This document shows, piece by piece, positions 8,192 to 15,642 of a stretch of DNA of 49,220 nt. This DNA comes from CAYUEN01 sp964443745. GTDB taxonomy: Bacteria; Campylobacterota; Campylobacteria; Campylobacterales; QNZT01. Below the pieces are notes generated by a model. That model made no database searches. It worked only from the letters and a program-made list of their open reading frames with translations, and had not been told where the DNA came from. Positions within the stretch are counted from its first letter, which is position 1. Every line of letters starts with the position of its first letter. Both the position numbers and the translations under genes were made by a program. The stretch lies in assembly GCA_964443745.1 (NCBI GenBank), contig CAYUEN010000012.1, forward strand, positions 1 through 49,220. Direction: 5' to 3'.

Positions 8192-8581
8192 TTGGATCTT
8201 TCCCAAATGCCCTGGTGGGCGATGCTCTATTGCGTCTTTCTTTTGGTAAACGGTCTGGGAACCCTCTATATCGCGGGTAACGACTCTCCGCTTTACATAG
8301 TGGGCCAGATACTCTCCACACTCTTTGCGATCGGCTTCTTTTTTTTCTATTACGGGGTGATACCCTCTCCGCCCGATGTCCGAATCCCGGCGGGGATGCT
8401 CGCCTGGATCCTCTATCAGGAGATCTGGGCCAATCGACGTCTCTACGATCTGATTTCGGTCGAAGGATTGCCACAGGAACAACGCAGGCAATTGTTGATC
8501 TTTATTCCGATGATTTTCATCCTTTTTCTCGCTCCTTTCGTCTGGATCGTCATACAAGTCTTCAAAGCCTACTTTCTTTGA
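8192..8581 (+). CDS. Small integral membrane protein, unknown function
   Basis: 129 aa starting with TTG at 8192. The SD AGGAG (8181-8185) is six bases away, which favours this start over ATG 8207. Three hydrophobic segments are evident, near residues 9-28, 34-55 and 96-124, so it is an inner-membrane protein with little soluble part. A charged loop around residues 78-96 contains NRRLYDLISVEGLPQEQRR. I do not recognise a family. It has its own -10 (8159-8164) and is followed after 62 bases by the SUV3-like helicase gene. Confidence 0.7.
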   Translation: MDLSQMPWWAMLYCVFLLVNGLGTLYIAGNDSPLYIVGQILSTLFAIGFFFFYYGVIPSPPDVRIPAGMLAWILYQEIWANRRLYDLISVEGLPQEQRRQLLIFIPMIFILFLAPFVWIVIQVFKAYFL

Positions 8582-8631
8582 ACGACTCTGCTCGGGAACG
8601 AACGTGTTTCACACTTTGGCCGAAATTTGGC

Positions 8632-8637
8632 TATCAT
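8632..8637 (+). promoter_or_regulatory. Candidate -10 box giving a leaderless helicase mRNA
   Basis: TATCAT, preceded by GGC, ends six bases before ATG 8644. That spacing would place the transcription start at or next to the start codon. No SD is visible before the ATG, which fits a leaderless transcript. Confidence 0.4.
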
Positions 8638-8643
8638 ACACCC

Positions 8644-10230
8644 ATGAAAAGATCTCAAGACTGGCATGAGCAGCTACGAGCATTGCTGCATTGCGACCTC
8701 AAATCCCTCTATCCGCTCGCAAGAGAAAAAAGACGAAAACTCATCTTCTACGTCGGACCCACCAACAGCGGCAAAACCTATGCCGCGATTCAGAAACTGA
8801 TGGCGGCCGATTGCGGCAGCTATCTCGCACCGCTGCGTCTGCTCGCACTCGAAAACTACGAAACCCTCAAAGCCAACGAAATCCCCGTTTCCCTGATCAC
8901 GGGAGAGGAGGAGATCATCGACGAAGAGTCCGCCCACATCTGCTCCACGATCGAAATGGCCAATTTTCAGATCGAAATCGATGTCTGCGTGATCGACGAA
9001 GTGCAGATGCTCGCCGACAAAGAGAGGGGATGGGCCTGGGTCAACGCGATCGTCGGTATTCCGGCCGATACGGTCATCATGACCGGTTCGGTCAACGCAC
9101 TCGATGCGATCCGGGAGATCGCCGGCTATCTGGAAGAAGAGCTGGAGGTGGTCAAATTCCGGCGCAAAAATCCTCTGGAGATGATGGAGTATCCGATCCC
9201 ACTGAAAGAGATTCCTCCGCACACCGCATTGATCACTTTCAGTCGAAGCGATGTGCTCGCACTCAAAAACCGGCTCTCCAGACGCCACCGTGTCTCGGTT
9301 CTTTACGGCAACCTCAGCCCGGAAGTACGCCGCGAAGAGGCACGACGCTTTCGTACGGGAGAGAGCGACATTCTCGTAGCTACGGATGCGATCTCGATGG
9401 GATTGAACCTCCCCATCGAAACGCTCCTGTTCACTACCGACACGAAATTCGACGGTATCTCCAGACGGCCCCTCACCCCCAACGAAGTGATCCAGATAGC
9501 GGGACGGGCGGGCAGGTACGGCCATCATGAAAGCGGATATATCGGTGCGACTTCCAGAAAAGTGCTCGAACATATCACCCAAATGTTCCATGCACCTCTC
9601 AAAAGTATCAAACCTCCTTTTCAAGTCAAGGCGACTCCTTCGCAGATCCGGCAACTTTCCGATCATCTCGGGACGAAAAACCTTCCCAAAATTTTGAAAT
9701 ATTTCGCGGAGAATATGCGTTTCGAAGGTCCGTTCGTCGCCGCGAACATCGGATCCATGATCGAGGTCTCCAAGCTGATCGACACCAGAAAAGGGCTTAC
9801 TCTGGAAGAGAAATATATGCTCTCCCAAGCTCCCGTCTCCATCAGGTCCCCTCTGATCAAAAACGCCTTTCTCTTCTATGTCGATGCCATCATCAAAAAG
9901 AGAGTAGTGCGCTACAAACCCTCCATCAAACTCAGAAAAACCGCCAAAACCGAACTGGAACTTCTCAAAGCGGAAGACGAAGTCAAAAAAATCAGCCTCT
10001 ATCTCTGGCTGAGCTACAAGCTTCCCGATCTCTTTCCCGACACCCACAAGGCGATCACCGCCCGAACGCTCGTCAACCGTTACTGCGAAGCCTCACTCAA
10101 ATCGGGAAAACTCAGACTCACTATACGGAACAAAGAAGAGAAACACCCCCGCAAAAACGAAGAGGGCAGACAGCGGTACCGCAACCGCCCGTCCCGCCGC
10201 CCAAGAGGGAGGGGGAAAAGAAGATCTTGA
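8644..10230 (+). CDS. SUV3-like superfamily 2 RNA helicase
   Basis: 528 aa from ATG 8644. An upstream TTG at 8578 is in frame but lacks an SD and adds a non-conserved extension. The helicase core shows Walker A GPTNSGKT (38-45), the Walker B-like VIDEVQML, motif III TGSVN, motif V VATDAISMGLNLP and motif VI QIAGRAGRYG. The DEVQ box and overall order match the SUV3 family, which in mitochondria unwinds RNA for the degradosome; related proteins occur in Campylobacterota. The C-terminal half carries the SUV3-type accessory region, followed by a very basic tail rich in Arg (about the last 30 residues), likely RNA-binding. The role in RNA decay is inferred from the family. Confidence 0.85.
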   Translation: MKRSQDWHEQLRALLHCDLKSLYPLAREKRRKLIFYVGPTNSGKTYAAIQKLMAADCGSYLAPLRLLALENYETLKANEIPVSLITGEEEIIDEESAHICSTIEMANFQIEIDVCVIDEVQMLADKERGWAWVNAIVGIPADTVIMTGSVNALDAIREIAGYLEEELEVVKFRRKNPLEMMEYPIPLKEIPPHTALITFSRSDVLALKNRLSRRHRVSVLYGNLSPEVRREEARRFRTGESDILVATDAISMGLNLPIETLLFTTDTKFDGISRRPLTPNEVIQIAGRAGRYGHHESGYIGATSRKVLEHITQMFHAPLKSIKPPFQVKATPSQIRQLSDHLGTKNLPKILKYFAENMRFEGPFVAANIGSMIEVSKLIDTRKGLTLEEKYMLSQAPVSIRSPLIKNAFLFYVDAIIKKRVVRYKPSIKLRKTAKTELELLKAEDEVKKISLYLWLSYKLPDLFPDTHKAITARTLVNRYCEASLKSGKLRLTIRNKEEKHPRKNEEGRQRYRNRPSRRPRGRGKRRS

Positions 10231-10282
10231 TTCTCCCTTAATCTCCAATTGAATAGAATCACTATAGCGGAGTATTTGAAAA

Positions 10283-10311
10283 CACCCTCCATTTGAAATG
10301 GAAAAAGGGTG
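10283..10311 (+). other. Leader hairpin upstream of the YjdF-like gene
   Basis: CACCCT (10283-10288) pairs with AGGGTG (10306-10311). Inside it, CCATTT pairs with AAATGG around a single G, with an AAAA bulge on one side. It lies in the 106-base gap between the helicase stop and the next start. Without a T-tract it is a poor terminator; it may be an untranslated-leader structure. Confidence 0.4.
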
Positions 10312-10336
10312 GAGTCGGAAGATCGGAGGAGAGTGT

Positions 10337-10954
10337 ATGCCCGCATCACACAAATGGATCTATTTCGTCTTCGTGGCGATCTGGGCCATATTGGCTATCC
10401 ATCCCAAATACCCATCGGATTGGTTGTTGGAAAATGTTCTTGTATTCACCCTCTTCCCTCTCGTAATTTGGATGGATCGGAGATACCGTTTTTCCCTCAT
10501 CAGCCTTCTGTTGCTTCTGATTTTTGCGAGCCTGCATGAGCTCGGAGCCCATTTCACCTACGCGGAGATGAAATTTTTCGATCCGATTACCCATCTGTTC
10601 GGATTCTCACGCAACCATTTCGATCGCGTCGTCCATTTTCTGTATGGATTGATGGTGTTTCGTCCTCTATTCGAAATTATCGGCAGGTATGTACGCTCCG
10701 CCAAAACAGCGCTGCTTTTCACCTTTTCGATGATCGTTTCGATCAGTGCTCTGTACGAAATTTTGGAGTGGGCGGCAGCGATGATCTTCCACCCGGATCT
10801 GGGAATCGCGTTTTTGGGTATACAGGGAGATGTATGGGATGCACAAAAAGATACTCTTGCCGCAATCATCGGGGCGATGATCAACACACTTCTACTGGCG
10901 CCTCTGTATCTGAGGCTCTATGCCCGATTGCCCCTCTACGCACACAAAAAATAA
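10337..10954 (+). CDS. YjdF/DUF2238-like integral membrane protein
   Basis: 205 aa from ATG 10337, set by GGAGGAGAG at 10325-10333. Five to six transmembrane segments cover most of the chain. Family-type features include LHELGAHFTYAE near residue 65, HFDRVVHFLYGL near 92 and ALYEILEWAAAM near 137, followed by GDVWDAQKDTLAAIIGA. The conserved His, Glu and Asp residues in membrane-proximal positions are characteristic of DUF2238, whose biochemical role is unknown to me. It ends four bases before the stop of the convergent YffB-like gene. Confidence 0.75.
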   Translation: MPASHKWIYFVFVAIWAILAIHPKYPSDWLLENVLVFTLFPLVIWMDRRYRFSLISLLLLLIFASLHELGAHFTYAEMKFFDPITHLFGFSRNHFDRVVHFLYGLMVFRPLFEIIGRYVRSAKTALLFTFSMIVSISALYEILEWAAAMIFHPDLGIAFLGIQGDVWDAQKDTLAAIIGAMINTLLLAPLYLRLYARLPLYAHKK

Positions 10955-10958
10955 CGCT

Positions 10959-11297
10959 TCATCCAAAAACATCTTCGTATATTTTCGGATCGAATCCGAC
11001 GATCACCCTATCTTCGAACTCGAGAACGGGACGTTTGATCAGCATATTCTCTTTTGCCATCCAGACTCTCTTGGCGGTATCGTCGAGAGACTTCTGCTTG
11101 AGTTTCAAATCCCGATAGGTAGCGCTTCTTGTATTGAAAAGTTTCGAAACGGGAACCTTTTCCAACCAATCAGCGATTTTCTCTTCATTCACCGGTTTTT
11201 GACGAAAGTCGATCAACTCCACATCGATCTCTTTCTCTTTCAAAAACTTCATCGCTTTTCGTACCGAATCACAAGTTTTGATACCGTAGATTTTCAA
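10959..11297 (-). CDS. ArsC/Spx-family protein (YffB-like)
   Basis: 112 aa, thioredoxin-fold ArsC/Spx family. Signature parts are YGIKTCDSVRKAMKFL (single N-terminal Cys9), the IDFRQKP strand, LFNTRSATYRDL, and NMLIKRPVLEF followed by VIVGFDP. The order and the CDS-V context resemble YffB, a putative glutathione-linked reductase, more than classical arsenate reductase. The start is a TTG at 11297, preceded by AAGGA. No ars genes are nearby, so arsenate reduction is not supported by context. A TATGAT -10 candidate lies at 11333-11338. Confidence 0.82.
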   Translation of the reverse strand: MKIYGIKTCDSVRKAMKFLKEKEIDVELIDFRQKPVNEEKIADWLEKVPVSKLFNTRSATYRDLKLKQKSLDDTAKRVWMAKENMLIKRPVLEFEDRVIVGFDPKIYEDVFG

Positions 11298-11332
11298 ACT
11301 TTTTCCTTGTAATGCAACGATATTGAAAAAAT

Positions 11333-11338
11333 ATCATA
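11333..11338 (-). promoter_or_regulatory. Candidate -10 box of the YffB-like gene
   Basis: TATGAT reads leftward 36 bases before TTG 11297. A small perfect hairpin (GATATT/AATATC, 11319-11335) overlaps its downstream edge. No -35 is recognisable. Confidence 0.4.
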
Positions 11339-11380
11339 GTTTTCATCTCACCTTTGGCGCAAACGACCAAAACAGAAAAT

Positions 11381-11500
11381 TTCGAGAAATCCCCCGCTAT
11401 CGCTCGGGGATCGCTTTTGGGATTTTGGATCACATTCGGATACATAAAAGCGCTCCAGCTTTCAGACTGCGCTTCGCGACACCTTTTTATCAACATCGCC
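11381..11500. repeat. Non-coding block resembling a dispersed palindromic repeat
   Basis: Within the 272-base gap between the YffB-like gene and the phosphatidyltransferase gene I see no credible gene. It contains a compact palindrome, ATCCCC (11389-11394) with GGGGAT (11406-11411), whose centre reads CGCTATCGCTC. Further low-order inverted pieces (GCGCTTCGCG near 11469) follow. The style resembles dispersed intergenic repeats of other bacteria. Only one copy is present in this window, so repeat status is unproven. Confidence 0.3.
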
Positions 11501-11515
11501 TCCGCATAGATTCGG

Positions 11516-11521
11516 TATAAT
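11516..11521 (+). promoter_or_regulatory. -10 box of the phosphatidyltransferase gene
   Basis: A perfect TATAAT lies 48 bases before ATG 11570, followed by CATCC. No clear -35. Confidence 0.5.
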
Positions 11522-11569
11522 CATCCTACCATAGAGTCGCTTGAATCATCTGTCGCGAAGGAGCTCCCA

Positions 11570-12127
11570 ATGCCGCTGACCCTACCCAATCTCCTGAGTC
11601 TTTTTCGCATCGCGATGGGGCCAATTTTGCTTTGGACGGCATGGGCGGGGGAGCGCGAACTCTTCTATTGGATCTTCGGTGCGATGCTACTCTCCGACGC
11701 ACTGGACGGATTTGTCGCCAGAGCGCTGAAGCAAACCAGCCCACTGGGCGCGAAGTTGGACAGCTACGGAGATATCGCCACCTATCTCGTATTGCCGCCC
11801 GCCATCTACTATCTCCAGCCCGATCTTTTCGCGAGAGAACGCGACTACATCTTCGCGGCGATCCTGCTCTATCTACTTCCGGCTCTCTTCTCGTTTGTCA
11901 AATTTCGCAGACTCGCCAGCTATCATACGCTCATCACCAAACTCTCCGCCGTCATGATGAGTGCGGGAATAGTTTTGCTACTACTTTTCGAACAAGCTTG
12001 GCTCTTTCATATCGCCGTCTGGATTCTGGCCCTGGAAGCGGCGGAAAATATCGCGATCACCCTCCTATTGCGAAAACAACGCGTCGATGTGGGCTCCATA
12101 TGGCGGATTTTGAACGAACGTGAGTAG
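11570..12127 (+). CDS. CDP-alcohol phosphatidyltransferase (PgsA-like)
   Basis: 185 aa integral membrane enzyme. The diagnostic CDP-alcohol motif is complete: D43-x2-D46-G47-x2-A50-R51-x8-G60-x3-D64-x3-D68, within SDALDGFVARALK and SPLGAKLDSYGD. It binds the CDP-activated donor and two metal ions. The N-terminus LPNLLSLFRIAMGPILL and length resemble phosphatidylglycerophosphate synthase, but other alcohol acceptors are possible. Several transmembrane helices follow. The SD is GAAGGAG before ATG 11570. The nearest downstream element is a tRNA-Ser gene with its own -10. Confidence 0.85.
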   Translation: MPLTLPNLLSLFRIAMGPILLWTAWAGERELFYWIFGAMLLSDALDGFVARALKQTSPLGAKLDSYGDIATYLVLPPAIYYLQPDLFARERDYIFAAILLYLLPALFSFVKFRRLASYHTLITKLSAVMMSAGIVLLLLFEQAWLFHIAVWILALEAAENIAITLLLRKQRVDVGSIWRILNERE

Positions 12128-12145
12128 ATTTAGAGAAATTGTTGG

Positions 12146-12151
12146 TATAAT
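12146..12151 (+). promoter_or_regulatory. -10 box of tRNA-Ser
   Basis: A perfect TATAAT starts 16 bases before the first tRNA base. It is followed by ATCCCGG, a GC-rich stretch typical of stable-RNA promoters. Confidence 0.6.
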
Positions 12152-12161
12152 ATCCCGGTTT

Positions 12162-12251
12162 GGAGAGTTGGCAGAGTGGTCGAATGCAACGGCTTCGAAA
12201 GCCGTCGTCCGGGTCACCGGACCGAGGGTTCGAATCCCTCACTCTCCGCCA
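12162..12251 (+). tRNA. tRNA-Ser (anticodon CGA)
   Basis: A 90-base class II tRNA. The acceptor stem GGAGAGT pairs with ACTCTCC, followed by discriminator G and an encoded CCA (12249-12251). The anticodon stem ACGGC/GCCGT encloses loop TTCGAAA, giving anticodon CGA (Ser, UCG codons). A long variable arm (CGTCCGGG, GTCA, CCGGACCG) is present as expected for Ser. The T arm GAGGGTTCGAATCCCTC is canonical. It converges on batD with 17 bases between. Confidence 0.97.
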
Positions 12252-12268
12252 CCCTCTCGATATCGGCA

Positions 12269-13834
12269 TTATGCCTCCTCTTCCATCTCTTCGAAAAGAT
12301 CCAGCAATCGATCTTTGTCGATCTTCTCCTTGGCTCCGCCGTAGATGTTTTTTTCCAACTTTTCCAACGTCTCTTTGATCAGAGGATCTTTCTTGGCGTA
12401 GGGAATCAACAGCCGAAAAAGCGTTTCGTCGTCGCGGGCTTTTTCGATCCGCTTCAAAATCGGCAGCGGCTCCCTCCTTCTTTTTCTTCCGGTTCCTCGG
12501 AAAAAGAGGGCCGTCAGCGCGATGGAGCCGCCCAAAACAAACCCCGCGAAAAACCAGAGATACGCCTTTTTGTCCGAAACCTTCTCTTCCATATTGGCAG
12601 AAGGTTCGACAACAGAGGGGGGTTTTTTTGCGACCGAATCATCCGCTGCTTTTGTTTTGGCCGGCGGCGTTTTCGACGCAGCGGCGGGTGCGCCTTTGAC
12701 ATGAATCTTTATCGGCTTCGTTTCGATCGTTTTGGCTTGCTTGGTCTTGGCATCAAAGTAGGTGAACCGAATCGAGGGAATGACAAAATCCCGCTCGGCG
12801 ACGATCGCGATCTTCTGGGTAAACACCCCTTTGTAACGGCCGTCTTCCAACTGAGCCTTCACGGTAGGTTCGTCCGCATAGACGACGGCATCCTCGATAT
12901 CAAGATCGAATTTCCCGATATCGTCCAGATTCCCTTCTCCGAAGATCCGAAGTGTGAGATTGACCGGTTTGTTCGCATGCACCTCGGTTTTGTCCACTTT
13001 CGCCTCGATCTTGAAATCGCCGTAGATCTCCAGATTTCCCGGCAAAGGTTTCACTTCGAGTTTCGCCTGGTTGCTAAAAAGCTTTTTCCACTCCATTTGG
13101 CTCAGCGCGGCACCGAAAAAGGGATCGTCGAAAAAAGGATCGTCGAGCATTCCGCCCAGCCGTTTGCGATGGGCGGTTCCCAATTTGGCGAAGGTGGGGG
13201 GAATCGTGAAATTACCCTCTTTCTGCGGGAAAAGAATGAAGCTGTAGATCTGTGCGATATACTCGCCCTCGACCGTCTGTTTCGGACGGGGAAATTTCTT
13301 GACCCAGAAATCCTTCAACTCCGGTTCGCTGATTTCCACCTTGTCGTATTTGGCGGAAGGAAGACGGCGAAAGACCAGATCGAGTCTGACCGGCTCTCCT
13401 ACGTAGACACGTTTCTTCTCCAGTCTCAGTTGCAGTTGTACGGGTGCCCCTTTGGCGGCTGCCGTCGGCTTGGCCACTTTGAGGTTCAACGGCGGCGTCC
13501 GATAGTTTTTGCCGTCTACAACGACCGTAAAAGAGGGGATCCGCACGCTTTTGTCGGGTGCGAAAGTGTAGCTTTTTGAGAGGGATTTTTCCATCTTGCC
13601 GTTGATCATCACGATACTTTGCGCACTCGACGTTCCCAGGACAGGATAGCCGCCGATCGCGTCGATTTTCGGAAAAGTGATATCCTCCCCCTTCGCGGTG
13701 ATCGTCAATACGGCACTCTCGCCGGGATAGATCACCGCTCGGTCGAGTTTGGCCGTGACATCGCCGCCAAAAAGCAGCAACGGCCACAGCAGCAGTGTCA
13801 ATATGACGATTTTACCACGGTTTGAGTTCTTCAT
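12269..13834 (-). CDS. batD: BatD-like protein (aerotolerance operon)
   Basis: 521 aa. An N-terminal signal/anchor (about residues 9-24, VILTLLLWPLLLFGG) precedes a long beta-rich periplasmic part with the BatD opening AKLDRAVIYPGESAVLTI and repeated immunoglobulin-like segments (VYVGEPVRLDLVF near residue 146). One transmembrane helix at about 425-445 is followed by a basic stretch and a short helical cytoplasmic tail. BatD proteins belong to the Bat complex linked in Bacteroides and spirochaetes to oxygen or envelope stress, although the molecular function is unsettled. Its start overlaps batC by 23 bases, with AAGGAG six bases upstream. It is the last gene of the eight-gene operon. Confidence 0.87.
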   Translation of the reverse strand: MKNSNRGKIVILTLLLWPLLLFGGDVTAKLDRAVIYPGESAVLTITAKGEDITFPKIDAIGGYPVLGTSSAQSIVMINGKMEKSLSKSYTFAPDKSVRIPSFTVVVDGKNYRTPPLNLKVAKPTAAAKGAPVQLQLRLEKKRVYVGEPVRLDLVFRRLPSAKYDKVEISEPELKDFWVKKFPRPKQTVEGEYIAQIYSFILFPQKEGNFTIPPTFAKLGTAHRKRLGGMLDDPFFDDPFFGAALSQMEWKKLFSNQAKLEVKPLPGNLEIYGDFKIEAKVDKTEVHANKPVNLTLRIFGEGNLDDIGKFDLDIEDAVVYADEPTVKAQLEDGRYKGVFTQKIAIVAERDFVIPSIRFTYFDAKTKQAKTIETKPIKIHVKGAPAAASKTPPAKTKAADDSVAKKPPSVVEPSANMEEKVSDKKAYLWFFAGFVLGGSIALTALFFRGTGRKRRREPLPILKRIEKARDDETLFRLLIPYAKKDPLIKETLEKLEKNIYGGAKEKIDKDRLLDLFEEMEEEA

Positions 13835-14678
13835 CTCTGGCTCCTTCGGTTTTGAGCGGTACCATCAGGGTGTTGACCCCGCGACGATCGAGCATACGCA
13901 GATATTTGCGTACCTCCTTGTCGCTGATCGGCTCTTTTTTCGCCGCGGCCTTTCGCATGGCCGCTTCGCGTTTCAAAGCGTTTTGAGTATCCGGTTTTCG
14001 CTTTTCGGCTCCGTTCTCGGACGGCTTTTTTTGCTTCTTTTTTTGCTCCTGTTTCGCTTCGCTCCGCTTGTTCCCGGGGGATCGCTTCTCTTTTTTTCCC
14101 TTCTTTTCCTTGTTTTCGGAAGGCTTCGCGTCGCGTCGATTTTCGTTTTGTTCTTTTTCGTTTTTTGGCTTGGAAGCACCCTCTTTTTTGCTTTTGTTTC
14201 GTTTTTCGTCTCCCTTTCTGTTTTGTTTTTTTTGATCACGGTTTTGTTCTTCTTGCTGTTTTTGCTTTTTCTTTTGCTGTTGACGACGTTTTTTCATCTT
14301 TTTGAGCAACTCCAAATTGTAGCGGGTATCGGCGTCTTCCTTAATTTTCAACGCCTTTTCATACGCTTCGATGGCGGCGTCGATATGGCCGAGCATCGCT
14401 TCGCAATTGCCCAGATTGTGCCATTTTCGAAAAGCGAGAGAGGGTTCGCGGATCTTTTCATAGAGGCTTTTGGCCATTTTGTAGCGCCCCGCTTTGTAGT
14501 AGGCGTTGGCCAGATCGTAACGCGCCGTGTCTCCCTTTTTCTCCACGCGCGCGAACGCCTCCGCCGCACGGGTGTAGTTGCCCTCTTCGTACGCCTTTTT
14601 GGCGGTTTTTAGATGCCAGAAATCGAACATCGAAGCATGTAACACCAGCGGCAACAGCAGCAGCGCGACTCTTCTCAT
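13812..14678 (-). CDS. batC: BatC-like TPR protein with long Lys/Glu/Gln-rich tail
   Basis: 288 aa. The chain begins with a signal peptide (MRRVALLLLPLVLHAS). Residues about 22-125 form TPR-type helical repeats (AKKAYEEGNYTRAAEAF, WHNLGNCEAMLGHIDAA). Residues about 128-250 are an extraordinarily Lys/Glu/Gln/Asn-rich low-complexity segment, and a short conserved tail contains EVRKYLRMLDRRG. TPR proteins between BatB and BatD are standard in Bat operons and are thought to be periplasmic scaffolds. The ATG overlaps the batB stop (ATGA) and has AAAGGAG upstream. The low-complexity tract could be a flexible, highly charged linker; its role is unknown. Confidence 0.85.
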   Translation of the reverse strand: MRRVALLLLPLVLHASMFDFWHLKTAKKAYEEGNYTRAAEAFARVEKKGDTARYDLANAYYKAGRYKMAKSLYEKIREPSLAFRKWHNLGNCEAMLGHIDAAIEAYEKALKIKEDADTRYNLELLKKMKKRRQQQKKKQKQQEEQNRDQKKQNRKGDEKRNKSKKEGASKPKNEKEQNENRRDAKPSENKEKKGKKEKRSPGNKRSEAKQEQKKKQKKPSENGAEKRKPDTQNALKREAAMRKAAAKKEPISDKEVRKYLRMLDRRGVNTLMVPLKTEGARDEELKPW

Positions 14679-15640
14679 AAACGCTCCTTTCGCGGCAGCG
14701 AGCTAAACGACATCATAAAGAGCAGCACCGCCAACCCCAACGGATAGTAGAAGAGTTCCCGCGTATCCTTGATCGTTCGTTCCCGCTGCCGTGTCGATTC
14801 GAATTTCGAGAGGATACGCTTCGCAAGCTCCTCCATATCCCCCTTTTTCAGCGAATAGCGCATAAAAGCGCCGCCCGTTCGCGTCGCCAACGCTTCGATC
14901 GCATCGTTTCGCCGTACGATCACGATGTCTCCGTTTCGCTTTTTGAGTACGCCATAATCGGTTTTGATCACACCTCCCTTTTTCGTACCGATCGCGTAGA
15001 CGAACAAAACGATCCCGTGCTTTTTGGCGTATTCGATCTCCGCTTCGTAGTCGTTTTTGTCGCCGCCGTCGGTAAAAAGCACCAGCGCTTTCTTTTCGCT
15101 CTTTTCAAGTAGATTCTGCGTCACCTCCAAAGCGCTCATAATATCGGTCCCTTTGAGGCTGACGTATTCGAGTTTCATATTCTTGACCAGAAAACGGAGC
15201 GACTCGAAATCTTCGGTCAACGGCGAAACGAGAAACGCCCTGGAGCTGAATCCGATCACCCCCACGCGTGCCCGCTGCACATGATTCAAAAAGAGGTCGA
15301 ACTTGCGTTTCGCAAATTCGAAACGGTTGGGATAGATGTCGTCGGCGAACATCGACCGTGAAATATCGAAAGCCACGATCACGTCGATATCGCTGCTTTT
15401 GACCTTGATCTGACCATGATCGATTACCGGCCTCGCCAGCGCCACCACTCCGCATGCGAAGGCGGCGACGACCAGCGCATCGCGTACTCTCTTGGGTATC
15501 GCCCCTTTGGTATAGCGCATACGCCTGAGCAATTCCGGATCGAAATGGCGCGCGAGAGCGGAGCGCTCTTTTCGGATCAGAAGCAACATCGGCACGATCA
15601 GCAGCAACAGCCATAGAAATTCCGGATGTACAAACCGCAT
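14675..15640 (-). CDS. batB: BatB-like von Willebrand factor A protein
   Basis: About 321 aa, membrane-anchored VWA protein. Two N-terminal hydrophobic segments (FLWLLLLIVPMLLLI and VVAAFACGVVALARPV) precede the VWA domain. Its MIDAS metal site is intact: DISRS, then Thr in LKGTDIMSAL and Asp in VLFTDGGDKND. A C-terminal helix near residues 300-315 ends the chain. VWA MIDAS domains bind protein ligands via a divalent metal. I prefer ATG 15640 because AGGAG lies six bases before it. The ATG at 15646, which overlaps the batA stop, sits directly against that SD. It lies between batA and batC. Confidence 0.9.
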   Translation of the reverse strand: MRFVHPEFLWLLLLIVPMLLLIRKERSALARHFDPELLRRMRYTKGAIPKRVRDALVVAAFACGVVALARPVIDHGQIKVKSSDIDVIVAFDISRSMFADDIYPNRFEFAKRKFDLFLNHVQRARVGVIGFSSRAFLVSPLTEDFESLRFLVKNMKLEYVSLKGTDIMSALEVTQNLLEKSEKKALVLFTDGGDKNDYEAEIEYAKKHGIVLFVYAIGTKKGGVIKTDYGVLKKRNGDIVIVRRNDAIEALATRTGGAFMRYSLKKGDMEELAKRILSKFESTRQRERTIKDTRELFYYPLGLAVLLFMMSFSSLPRKERL

Positions 15641-15642
15641 CG

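Noticed and set aside
8674..10047. Long minus-strand open frame opposite the SUV3-like helicase; similar ones at 12176-13579 (+), 26049-27725 (+) and 33565-34998 (-)
   Set aside because: They run antisense to genes with clear conserved motifs, show no domain or sensible composition, and lack SD sites. They result from codon bias in the real genes.
10959..11297. Arsenate resistance function for the ArsC-family protein
   Set aside because: Motifs fit the YffB branch and no arsenic efflux or regulator genes are close.
11269..11496. 75-codon minus-strand frame over the YffB-like start and the palindromic spacer
   Set aside because: The GGAGG before its ATG is too close (two bases), it overlaps the start of a real gene, and the protein is low-quality sequence with no pattern.
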